A stretch of DNA of 31,129 bases from Streptomyces wedmorensis. Its GTDB lineage: Bacteria > Actinomycetota > Actinomycetes > Streptomycetales > Streptomycetaceae. A program made the position numbers and the translations under genes. Positions 15,053 through 22,470 of the stretch are shown here, piece by piece; positions within the stretch are counted from its first letter, which is position 1; every line of letters starts with the position of its first letter. The DNA lies in NCBI RefSeq assembly GCF_000716445.1, contig NZ_JNWK01000075.1, positions 1 to 31,129 on the forward strand. The letters run 5' to 3'. The notes under the pieces are model-generated. The model was given only the letters and a program-made list of their open reading frames with translations. It had not been told where the DNA came from and did not search any database.

Positions 15053-15469
15053 CAGCTCTCCTTCACGAGGTCGGACCCGTGATCGCTGTCTCCGGGGCAG
15101 CACATGGTCAGCATCGGGCCGGACGGTGTCCCGGCTCTGCGGACTCGACGGGTGGTGGCCCCGACCGGTGGGAACACCCTTCGGGTGCGGGACGGCCGGG
15201 GAGTGCTGCATCGGATCCACGAGCTGGGCGAGTTCGCGCCTTGTCGGCGGTCGCATCGTGGCCGGACACGCGGCGCGTCTCTTGGGGAGGAGCCGGACGT
15301 CGGCTTCGCAGAACCGTCATTGCCTCGTAACGCCGGATCATTGACCGGTATCGACGGCGCTTGCGAGCATCGGGGCATGAGGTTCTCGAACTGTCGCCGA
15401 CGCCGGTAGCCCTCGGTTTCCCGGGGCCGCCGTGCCGCCGTGTGACCAACCCCGGACCGAGGATATTCG
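15053..15469. other. Divergent intergenic region with a possible gene fragment
   Basis: This 417-base gap lies between the minus-strand gene at 15052 and the ROK gene at 15470. A plus-strand frame from 15104 reads VSIGPDGVPALRTRRVV, then LRVRDGRGVLHRIHELGEF. It looks protein-like for about 45 codons before degenerating, so it may be a remnant. No family is recognised and no clear promoter pair was found. Confidence 0.3.
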
Positions 15470-16654
15470 ATGCGACCAGCGCTCATCGCGACGCCGAGCG
15501 GGAGGCCCGCCGCCGACCGGCCTGACGGCGCGACCGCCGTGCTCCGGGCCGTACTGCACAGTGGCCCGCTGTCGCGCACCGCGATCATCAGGGAGACGGG
15601 GCTGAGCGCGGCTGCCGTGTCGCGGCACGCGGCCGAACTGCTCGCGATGGGGCTGGTCTGGGAACCGCCCGAGCCTTCTCGGCGGCCTCGGCCGGGACGC
15701 CCCCGCATCCCGCTGGACATCGAGACCTCGCATCACGTCGCGGTGGGCGTGCACATCGCGGTACCGCGGCTCACCTTCTCGCTCACCGATCTGCGCGGCG
15801 GCGTCATCGCGCATGAGCGGGTGCCCAGGCAGCCGCAGCACGGCGCGGTCCTTCACGACGTCGCCCGTCGGCTGCCCGGCTTTCTGCGCCGCCACGCCGG
15901 CGGGCGCTCCGTGCTCGGACTGGGCGTGGTCACCGGCGGCTGGGTCGACCCGGACGCCGGGGTCCTCGTCGAGAACTCCGCGCTCGGCTGGCGTGACATC
16001 CCGTTGCGGCGCATGCTGCAACGGGCGGTGGGGCTGCCGGTTCATGTGGAAGGCCATGCGCGGGCGTTGGCTCACGCGGAACTCCTGTTCGGCGCGGTCC
16101 GCGGCGGCGACCTGGTGCACTTGTTCGTGGGCAACGCCGTGGACGCGGCGATCGCCACCGGCGGCATCCTGTTGCAGGGTCGCCAGTACGGTGCCGGAGG
16201 CGTCGCCCACCTGCCCGTGCCCGGGTCGACAGAGCGCTGCCCGTGCGGTCGTACCGGCTGCCTGCAGGCCACCGTCTCCGACCGTGCCGTCGCGCAGCGC
16301 GCTGTCGCGGCGGGCGTCATCCCGCACCCCGACCTGCAACTGCTCGTACGCGCCGCTCGGGCCGGCGACGCCCGTGCGATGGACCTGTGCCGCGCCCGGC
16401 TGCGGCTCATCGCGCACGCGGTACAGCCGCTGCTGGACCTGATCAGCCCGGATGCCCTGGTGCTGACCGAGTCCGCCACCATCCATCTCCCGCAGCTGCT
16501 GGACGAGTTGATCCGCGAGCTGGAGAGCGACGGCGATCAGGTGCGTACCGGTTCCTTCGGCACGGACACGCTCGCGGTGGCCGCGACCGCGCCGGTGCTT
16601 GCGGCCGTCTACCAGGACCCGTTGGGACTGCGCACGGTCGGAAGCGCCCGATGA
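15470..16654 (+). CDS. ROK-family transcriptional regulator
   Basis: This 394-residue protein has an N-terminal winged helix (about 20-65, LSRTAIIRETGLSAAAVSRH) followed by a ROK domain. The zinc site is intact: His247 with Cys257, Cys259 and Cys264 (CPCGRTGCLQ), the same spacing as in Mlc/NagC. The stretch where ROK kinases carry the catalytic Asp reads VEGHARAL, so it should be a regulator and not a sugar kinase. GAGGA sits 7 bases before the ATG. It is co-oriented with, and 80 bp upstream of, the sulfur operon leader. It is therefore the likeliest local regulator, although ROK proteins usually sense sugars. Confidence 0.85.
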   Translation: MRPALIATPSGRPAADRPDGATAVLRAVLHSGPLSRTAIIRETGLSAAAVSRHAAELLAMGLVWEPPEPSRRPRPGRPRIPLDIETSHHVAVGVHIAVPRLTFSLTDLRGGVIAHERVPRQPQHGAVLHDVARRLPGFLRRHAGGRSVLGLGVVTGGWVDPDAGVLVENSALGWRDIPLRRMLQRAVGLPVHVEGHARALAHAELLFGAVRGGDLVHLFVGNAVDAAIATGGILLQGRQYGAGGVAHLPVPGSTERCPCGRTGCLQATVSDRAVAQRAVAAGVIPHPDLQLLVRAARAGDARAMDLCRARLRLIAHAVQPLLDLISPDALVLTESATIHLPQLLDELIRELESDGDQVRTGSFGTDTLAVAATAPVLAAVYQDPLGLRTVGSAR

Positions 16655-16681
16655 GCGCGAACGAGCGAGTGGGGTTTCTTC

Positions 16682-16710
16682 CGTACCGCCACAAAACATT
16701 GCTCGTACCG
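16682..16710. promoter_or_regulatory. Direct repeats CGTACCG 22 bp apart upstream of the leader ORF
   Basis: Identical CGTACCG copies at 16682-16688 and 16704-16710 are two helical turns apart. The second overlaps the start of the promoter spacer. They could be contact sites for an activator or repressor such as the adjacent ROK protein. Confidence 0.35.
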
Positions 16711-16728
16711 GCGCCGTGGCAGCAGACT
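16699..16728 (+). promoter_or_regulatory. Promoter placing the transcription start on the leader ATG
   Basis: TTGCTC (16699-16704) and CAGACT (16723-16728) are 18 bases apart. Seven bases after the -10 is A16735, the first base of the leader ORF's ATG. The ORF also lacks a ribosome binding site, so the transcript is predicted to be leaderless. Confidence 0.5.
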
Positions 16729-16734
16729 CCTCCC

Positions 16735-16839
16735 ATGGACGCACAGCAGAGGGCCACGATCCGGGCAGCCGCAGGCCGGCACCCCGTGAACGCCTTCTGC
16801 GCGCACCACTTCGCCGGATTGGGCTGTTGCGCCCGCTGA
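16735..16839 (+). CDS. Cysteine-containing leader peptide of the sulfur operon
   Basis: This 34-residue ORF ends AGLGCCAR-stop, with tandem Cys at 31-32 and another Cys at 22. It stands alone between the ROK regulator and the sulfonate genes, has good codon usage, and has a promoter but no ribosome site, so leaderless translation is likely. Short upstream ORFs with Cys-Cys near the stop are known in actinobacteria (notably mycobacteria) as cysteine sensors. When Cys-tRNA is scarce the ribosome stalls at the Cys codons and expression of downstream sulfur genes rises. The peptide itself probably has no function after translation. Assignment is by position and composition. Confidence 0.65.
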   Translation: MDAQQRATIRAAAGRHPVNAFCAHHFAGLGCCAR

Positions 16840-17049
16840 CCGGCATTCCGCCGACGCGCCCCCGCGCGTCCGCGCCGCGACGTTGACCGCCGCGCACTTC
16901 TTCCCCCGGACTCCGGCCCGGCACCGGATCGATCTCCGACCCGGTGTCTTCCACGCCTGCGAGTACGCGCCCGTCAGGTGATTCCGCGCGCCCCGACGCC
17001 ATCGCGGCAGAACGGCGCCCTGTTCGACATGCCCGAAAGGACACCGCCC
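16840..17049 (+). promoter_or_regulatory. Leader RNA between the Cys-Cys ORF and tauD (candidate attenuator)
   Basis: These 210 bases hold no gene. They contain small dyads: CCGGA-C-TCCGG near 16907-16917, and CACCGG (16922-16927) with CCGGTG (16941-16946). An attenuator or a structure masking the tauD ribosome site is expected here if the leader peptide is a sensor. No strong terminator hairpin with a T-tract is visible by eye. Confidence 0.35.
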
Positions 17050-18000
17050 ATGAGCACGCTCTCCGTCCGCCCCGTCGCCGGTCACATCGGCGCCGACATC
17101 GACGGTGTGGACCTCGCCCAACCGCTGGCCACCGAGACCGTCGAAGGGATCAAGCAGGCCCTCCACCGCCACAAGGTCGTCTTCTTCCGGGGGCAGCAGC
17201 TCGACCACTCCTCCCAGATCGCGTTCGCCCGCCACTTCGGCGAGCTCACCTACGCCCACCCGCACGACGACGCCCCGCCGGAGGACCACCCGGAGATCTT
17301 CACCATCGATCCGCGCCGCTTCGAGCAGCGCTACGGGAAGAACTTCCGGGACGAGTACCGCAAGCGTCAGTACAGCTACTTCGACGGCTGGCACACCGAC
17401 GTCACCGCAGCGGTGAATCCGCCCGCCGGTTCCATCCTGCGTGCCGAGACCGTTCCGGAGGTCGGCGGCGACACGCAGTGGACCAACCTCGTCGCCGCGT
17501 ACGAGGGACTTTCCGCCCCGGTCCGGGCGTTCGTGGACACACTGCGTGCCGAACACCGGTACGGCGGCAGCCGGCCGGTGGGCGAGGACAGCGAGTACGC
17601 CCGCCGCGTCAACGACAACCTGCTCGTGTCCGTGCACCCCGTGGTGCGGGTGCACCCGGAGACCGGGGAGCGCGCGCTGTTCGTCAACCCCGGTTTCACC
17701 AGCCACATCGTCGGCGTCACCGCCGGCGAGAGCAAGCGCATCCTGGATCTGCTGTACGCCGAGATCACCCGGCCCGAGTACACGGTGCGCTTCCGCTGGG
17801 AGCCCGGACACGTGGCGTTCTGGGACAACCGGGCCACCGCGCACCTCGCCCCGCGCGACCTGGAACACCTCGACGTCGAGCGCCGGCTGCACCGGGTCAC
17901 GCTGATCGGCGACGTCCCCGTGGGACCGGACGGGCACGAGTCCGAGCTCGTCGCCGGACGCCCCTTCACCGCCGACCACCGGGTCGCCGTCGCCTCCTGA
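17050..18000 (+). CDS. tauD: TauD/TfdA-family Fe(II)/2-oxoglutarate dioxygenase
   Basis: This 316-residue enzyme carries the metal triad His115-x-Asp117 (GWHTDVT) and His265 (RATAHLAP), plus the 2-oxoglutarate-binding Arg282 (LHRVTLIGD). The layout is that of TauD, which oxidises the carbon next to a sulfonate (taurine) so that sulfite is released. Related family members act on alkyl sulfates or phenoxy acids, so the exact substrate is open. ATG 17050 is chosen from AAAGGA upstream and the alignment of the family N-terminus (VRPVAGHIGADIDGVDL); an earlier ATG at 16978 would add 24 unlikely residues. It is the first enzyme of the operon after the leader peptide. Confidence 0.9.
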   Translation: MSTLSVRPVAGHIGADIDGVDLAQPLATETVEGIKQALHRHKVVFFRGQQLDHSSQIAFARHFGELTYAHPHDDAPPEDHPEIFTIDPRRFEQRYGKNFRDEYRKRQYSYFDGWHTDVTAAVNPPAGSILRAETVPEVGGDTQWTNLVAAYEGLSAPVRAFVDTLRAEHRYGGSRPVGEDSEYARRVNDNLLVSVHPVVRVHPETGERALFVNPGFTSHIVGVTAGESKRILDLLYAEITRPEYTVRFRWEPGHVAFWDNRATAHLAPRDLEHLDVERRLHRVTLIGDVPVGPDGHESELVAGRPFTADHRVAVAS

Positions 18001-18122
18001 CACCGCCGAAGACAGGCCGCCGGCGCCGCACGTGGATCCCCCGCCACACGGCGTCGGCGGCAACCCGTCCAGACCGCGCATCTGTCGTTGCGCCGAATAC
18101 GCAAAGGGCCCCCGGTACCGTC

Positions 18123-19175
18123 ATGTCCACATACCCCTCAAGACCGTTGAACCGCCGAGGATTTCTCGCCCTGGGCAGCGGTGCGCTGCTGACGCTCGCG
18201 GGCTGCGCCTCCTCCGACGAGCCGGATTCCACGACGCTCGGCGCGCTCCCGACCGTGTCACCCGACAAGAACACCGCCCTCCGCGTCGGCGTGAGCACGA
18301 CGCAGGCTCAGCTGGTTGCCGAGCCGTCGCTCGGCCCGCTGCCGTTCTCCGCCACATGGGTCCGGCTCAATGGCGGGCCGGAGACCATTCAAGGATTCCG
18401 TGCGGGGGCGGTCGATCTGGCCGGCAACGCCGGAATGCCGCCGATCCAGGCGCATGACATCGGCGTCGACGCCAAGATCGTCGCCATCTCGCACAACACG
18501 GCGGTCAACTACATCCCGACCACCCGGCCGGGCAGCGGCATCAGGACGGCGAAGGACGTCGTCGGCAAGAAGATCGCCTTCTCCCAAGGGCAGGCGCAGG
18601 GCGTCACGATCCTGAAATGGCTGAAGGAGAACGGAATCTCCTACAAGGACGTGACCCTGGTGCCCCTGCCGAGCGCCCAGTTCCTGACCGCTCTTCAGGG
18701 CAAGCAGGTCGACCTCGCCCCGCTGACCGAGCCGTCGCTGACGAAATATCTGAAGCAGTACGAAAGGGATGGCGCGCGGACTCTGCCCACCGAGGTCCAG
18801 GACCTGCTGAGCCTGCTGTGGGCGCCCACGTCGGTGCTCGCCGACGACCGTAAGGCGGCCGCGATCCAGGCGTTCATCCCCATCTGGGTCAAGGGCAACA
18901 ACTGGTCCTGGGAGAACCCCGAGAAATGGATCGATTCCTACTACGTCAAGGACCAGGGCGTCACCAAGGACGACGGCGAACGGATCGTCAAGTCACGTAA
19001 GAAGCCGCTGTATCCGACGGACTGGGACTCCTCCATCGCCTGGGAGCAGTCGATCGCCGATCTCATGTCCGGCGCGGGCTTCGTCAGGAAATTCGACGTC
19101 AGCGTGCTGTTCGACCGACGGTTCGAGCACATCGCCGCGCAGGCCGCACCCGCCGAGTACCGCGGGCAGGTCTGA
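18123..19175 (+). CDS. ssuA: Aliphatic sulfonate ABC transporter substrate-binding lipoprotein
   Basis: This 350-residue protein has an N-terminus with both a twin-arginine motif (NRRGF, residues 10-14) and a lipobox (LAGC, Cys28). It is probably exported folded by Tat and then lipid-anchored. The mature part is a SsuA/TauA/NMT1-like binding domain (GGPETIQGFRAGAVDLAGNA, then KDVVGKKIAFSQGQAQG). Gene context (permease, ATPase and two monooxygenases) points to a sulfonate ligand. It follows tauD by 122 bases. The next gene starts one base past its stop. Confidence 0.9.
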   Translation: MSTYPSRPLNRRGFLALGSGALLTLAGCASSDEPDSTTLGALPTVSPDKNTALRVGVSTTQAQLVAEPSLGPLPFSATWVRLNGGPETIQGFRAGAVDLAGNAGMPPIQAHDIGVDAKIVAISHNTAVNYIPTTRPGSGIRTAKDVVGKKIAFSQGQAQGVTILKWLKENGISYKDVTLVPLPSAQFLTALQGKQVDLAPLTEPSLTKYLKQYERDGARTLPTEVQDLLSLLWAPTSVLADDRKAAAIQAFIPIWVKGNNWSWENPEKWIDSYYVKDQGVTKDDGERIVKSRKKPLYPTDWDSSIAWEQSIADLMSGAGFVRKFDVSVLFDRRFEHIAAQAAPAEYRGQV

Positions 19176-19176
19176 G

Positions 19177-20316
19177 ATGGGCGAGTACCTCTGGTACATC
19201 CCGAACACGGTCGAGCCCGGCCATCGCGGCGACGACACCCTCGACGGCTGGGACACGCTCGACCACTCGACGGAGCTGGCGCGGGCGGTGGAGCACCACG
19301 GCTGGGCGGGGGCCCTGCTGGGCACCGGCTGGGGGCGACCGGACACCTTCACCGTCGCGGCGTGCCTCGCCGCCCGCACGACGACGTTCAAGCCGCTCAT
19401 CGCGATTCGGCCCGGCTATTGGCATCCCGCGAACTTCGCGTCGGCCTCGGCCACGCTCGACCGGCTCAGCCAGGGACGGGTCCTGGTCAACATCGTCAGC
19501 GGACTGGACGACGCCGCGTCGTACGGCGACGGCGAATTCGACCAGTCGCGCCGCTACGAGCGCACGCTCGAGTTCCTGCAGCTGGTCCGCCGTCTGTGGA
19601 ACGAGGAGCAGGTGACGTTCCACGGAGACCACTACCGGGTGGACGAATCCAGGGTCCGGCCGCGTCCTTGGGGCGCCGAACAGGGACTCCATCCCCGGCT
19701 GTACTTCGGCGGCGCGAGCGCGGCCGCCGAGCGGGTCGCAGCGCAGGAGGCCGACGTCCAGCTGTTCTGGGGTGAGCCGCTGGACGGCATCGCCGGGCGG
19801 ATCGACCGGCTGCGTGCGCTCTCCGAGACGGTCGGACGCAGACACCGGCCGCTGGAGTTCGGGCTGCGCATCACGACCCTCGTCCGGGACACCACGGAGG
19901 AGGCGTGGCGTGCGGCGGAGGAGAAGGTCGCCCACATGGCGCAGCAGGGCCCACGTGCCCAGGAAGCGTTCCGGCGCCATACGGCGGTCGGCCAGCAGCG
20001 CCTCCTCGACCTGGCGGCACGGGGCGACGTCCTGGACAGCTGCCTCTACACGGCGCCGGGCCGCTACGGGGGCGGCGGTGCCGGTACGACGTGGCTGGTC
20101 GGCTCCGCGCAGGAGGTCGCCGACGCGCTGCGGAGGTACCGGGCGCTGGGCGTGACCCATTTCGTGCTGTCGGACACGCCGTACAAGCAGGAGATCGCCC
20201 GGGTCGGCGACGAGCTGCTCCCCTTGCTGAAGGAGCCCGACCGAACCGATGCGGCATCGCCTGCCGGAAGAACCCAGCGGCTGCCGGCCGCGCACCCGAC
20301 GGAGGCTCCCGTATGA
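19177..20316 (+). CDS. ssuD: SsuD-like FMNH2-dependent alkanesulfonate monooxygenase (LLM class)
   Basis: This 379-residue luciferase-like monooxygenase begins LWYIPNTVEPGHRGDD and includes KPLIAIRPGYWHPANFA, RVLVNIVSGLDDAASYGDG and RYERTLEFLQLVRRLW. All are hallmarks of SsuD and related alkanesulfonate monooxygenases. It would use FMNH2 and O2 to cleave C-S bonds, giving sulfite and an aldehyde. The ATG lies one base after the ssuA stop, so the genes are translationally coupled. Its reduced flavin should come from the next gene. Residues 355 onward are a polar tail longer than in E. coli SsuD. Confidence 0.88.
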   Translation: MGEYLWYIPNTVEPGHRGDDTLDGWDTLDHSTELARAVEHHGWAGALLGTGWGRPDTFTVAACLAARTTTFKPLIAIRPGYWHPANFASASATLDRLSQGRVLVNIVSGLDDAASYGDGEFDQSRRYERTLEFLQLVRRLWNEEQVTFHGDHYRVDESRVRPRPWGAEQGLHPRLYFGGASAAAERVAAQEADVQLFWGEPLDGIAGRIDRLRALSETVGRRHRPLEFGLRITTLVRDTTEEAWRAAEEKVAHMAQQGPRAQEAFRRHTAVGQQRLLDLAARGDVLDSCLYTAPGRYGGGGAGTTWLVGSAQEVADALRRYRALGVTHFVLSDTPYKQEIARVGDELLPLLKEPDRTDAASPAGRTQRLPAAHPTEAPV

Positions 20317-20816
20317 CCGCAGTGCTGCACGACACGACATCCCTGCGCGCCGTGTACGGCGCGTTCCCCACCGGCGTCACGGCGATCGCCGCCCTGATCG
20401 ACGGAACGCCGGTCGGGCTGGCGGCCAGCTCGTTCACGACGGTGTCACTCGCGCCGCCGCTCGTCTCCGTATGCGTGGCGCACACCTCCAGTACCTGGCC
20501 GGTGCTGCGCCGCGCCGAGCGCCTGGGCATCAGCGTGCTCGGCGCGGAACACGGGCCGCTCTGCCGGCGGCTCGCCGGTCCGAGTGACGAGCGATTCGCC
20601 GGGGCCGCGTGGCAGGCCACACCGGACGGCGCGGTACTGCTGCACGGTGCCGGCGCCTGGCTCGAGTGCTCGGTCGACAACGAGGTCCGCGCCGGGGACC
20701 ACGACATCGCCGTGCTCCGCGTCCACGACCTGCGCCTCGACGACTCAGTGGATCCCCTCGTCTTCCATTCCAGCACGTTCCGCTCGCTCGCCCCTCGATC
20801 CCGGGAGCCCCGATGA
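20313..20816 (+). CDS. NAD(P)H:flavin reductase (HpaC/RutF-like)
   Basis: This 167-residue flavin reductase family protein begins after the usual helix with YGAFPTGVTAIAALIDGTPV and continues with GLAASSFTTVSLAPPLVSVC. It has the GDHDI motif at about residues 130-134, all typical of the split-barrel flavin reductases that feed two-component monooxygenases. It should supply FMNH2 to both LLM enzymes of the operon. Its ATG overlaps the ssuD stop by 4 bases (ATGA). Confidence 0.88.
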   Translation: MTAVLHDTTSLRAVYGAFPTGVTAIAALIDGTPVGLAASSFTTVSLAPPLVSVCVAHTSSTWPVLRRAERLGISVLGAEHGPLCRRLAGPSDERFAGAAWQATPDGAVLLHGAGAWLECSVDNEVRAGDHDIAVLRVHDLRLDDSVDPLVFHSSTFRSLAPRSREPR

Positions 20817-21718
20817 ACCTTGACATCGCCCGTACGGGCGGAGGCACGGCCACCGTCACCGGCGGCCCGCAGAAGGCCCCTCCGGCCTCCGCACCGCCGC
20901 CGGGGCCGGCCCCGGAAGCCGGCGGTCTGGTCCCGGCACTCCAGCGACGCCTCGGGCGCGGCAAGTCGATCCCGTTCGGCCGGCTCCTCGGCCCGCTGCT
21001 GATCATCGCCACCTGGTGGGCGGCTTCGGCAGCCGGTTGGCTGGACCCGCGAAAGCTGTCGTCCCCCACATCGGTCCTGTACTCCGCCCAGGACCTGTGG
21101 ACCAGTGGGCGATTGCAGGACAGCGTGCAGACTTCGCTGAGCCGCGCACTCCTCGGCCTGCTCATCGGGGTCGCGGCGGGCGTCGTGCTGGCACTCGCGT
21201 CCGGGCTTTCTCGCATCGGTGACGCGTTCGTGGACGGCACACTGCAGGTCAAGCGGTCGATCCCCAACCTCGCTCTGCTTCCCCTGCTGATTCTGTGGCT
21301 CGGGATCGGCGAGACGATGAAGGTCGTCGTCATCGCGCTCGGTGTGCTGGTGAGCGTCTACATCAACACGCACGCTGCGCTGGTCTCCATCGACGCGCGC
21401 TATGTGGAACTCGCCGAGGCACAGGGGCTCTCCCGCTGGCAGTTCCTGCGCAAGGTCGTGCTGCCCGCCGCTCTGCCCGGCTTCTTCACCGGCCTGCGGC
21501 TGGCCGTGACCGCGGCCTGGCTCGGCCTGATCGTGGTCGAGCAGATCAACGCCACGTCGGGAATCGGCTACATGATGTTCCAGGCCCAGCAGTACGCGCA
21601 GTCCGGGATCATCCTCGTCGGCCTGGTGCTGTACGGCACCTTCGGGTTCGCCTCCGACGCCCTCGTCCGCCTGGTGGAAGGGAGGGTGCTGTCGTGGCGT
21701 CGAACCATCACCGCCTGA
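20813..21718 (+). CDS. ssuC: Sulfonate ABC transporter permease
   Basis: This 301-residue protein has an unusual Pro/Ala/Gly-rich N-terminal extension (about 1-45). Six hydrophobic segments (roughly 58-76, 112-132, 152-168, 170-186, 222-242, 262-282) follow. The EAA coupling loop (YVELAEAQGLSRWQFLRKVV, about 197-216) is typical of SsuC/TauC importers. It would form the membrane channel with SsuA and SsuB. It overlaps the flavin reductase stop by 4 bases and the ATPase start by 25 bases. Confidence 0.9.
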   Translation: MNLDIARTGGGTATVTGGPQKAPPASAPPPGPAPEAGGLVPALQRRLGRGKSIPFGRLLGPLLIIATWWAASAAGWLDPRKLSSPTSVLYSAQDLWTSGRLQDSVQTSLSRALLGLLIGVAAGVVLALASGLSRIGDAFVDGTLQVKRSIPNLALLPLLILWLGIGETMKVVVIALGVLVSVYINTHAALVSIDARYVELAEAQGLSRWQFLRKVVLPAALPGFFTGLRLAVTAAWLGLIVVEQINATSGIGYMMFQAQQYAQSGIILVGLVLYGTFGFASDALVRLVEGRVLSWRRTITA

Positions 21719-22470
21719 GCGGCGCCCCGGTGGCCGAGGCCGTGGATTCCGCCGCCGTCCGCATCACCGACCTGACCCGGTCCTTCGGGGACCGCCGAGT
21801 GCTCGACCACATCGACTTGACGATCGCCCGCGGCGAGTTCACGGCGCTGCTGGGACGCAGTGGATCGGGCAAGAGCACGCTGCTGCGCGCGGTCGCCGGT
21901 CTCGACCACGGCACGGTCGGCTCGGGGGAGATCCTCGTGCCGGAGCGGGTCTCGCTGGTGTTCCAGGACTCCCGGCTGCTGCCGTGGTCGAAGATCCTCG
22001 ACAACGTCGTCCTCGGTCTGCCCGGGAAGGACGCCCGAGGGCGCGGACGCGCCGCCCTTGACGAAGTCAGCCTGGCCAAGCGGGAATCCGCCTGGCCGCA
22101 CGAACTGTCCGGCGGCGAGCAGCAGCGGGCCGCCCTGGCCCGGTCACTGGTCAGCGAACCGGAGCTGTTGCTCGCCGACGAACCCTTCGGCTCCCTGGAC
22201 GCGCTGACCCGTATCCGTATGCACCGGCTGTTGCGCCGCCTGTACGAAACGCACCGGCCCGCCGTGCTGCTCGTGACCCACGACGTGGACGAGGCGGTGA
22301 TCCTCGCCGACCGGGTGCTCGTCCTCGACGACGGCGACTTCGTCCAGGACCTGCGCATCGACCTGCCTGCCGAACGCGACCCCGGCGACCCCGGATTCCA
22401 GCACTACCGCACCACCCTGCTGGGCGCCCTGGGCGTCCTGCCCGCCCACCGCACGAAGGAACAGTCATGA
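21694..22470 (+). CDS. ssuB: Sulfonate ABC transporter ATPase
   Basis: This 258-residue ATPase has Walker A GRSGSGKST (54-62), a Q-loop at Gln91, the signature LSGGEQQR (138-145), Walker B LLLADE (158-163) and the switch His in VTHDVDEA. These are all intact and typical of the SsuB/TauB/NrtD branch. GTG 21694 is chosen because GGGAGGG precedes it by 7 bases, which places the start 25 bases inside ssuC. The insert between the Q-loop and the signature is rather short. It energises import of the ligand delivered by SsuA. Confidence 0.9.
   Translation: MASNHHRLSGAPVAEAVDSAAVRITDLTRSFGDRRVLDHIDLTIARGEFTALLGRSGSGKSTLLRAVAGLDHGTVGSGEILVPERVSLVFQDSRLLPWSKILDNVVLGLPGKDARGRGRAALDEVSLAKRESAWPHELSGGEQQRAALARSLVSEPELLLADEPFGSLDALTRIRMHRLLRRLYETHRPAVLLVTHDVDEAVILADRVLVLDDGDFVQDLRIDLPAERDPGDPGFQHYRTTLLGALGVLPAHRTKEQS

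Noticed and set aside
18032..18457. Possible second leader peptide with Cys-Arg-Cys upstream of ssuA
   Set aside because: The frame runs 141 codons deep into ssuA without a stop near the cysteines, so it does not behave like a leader peptide.
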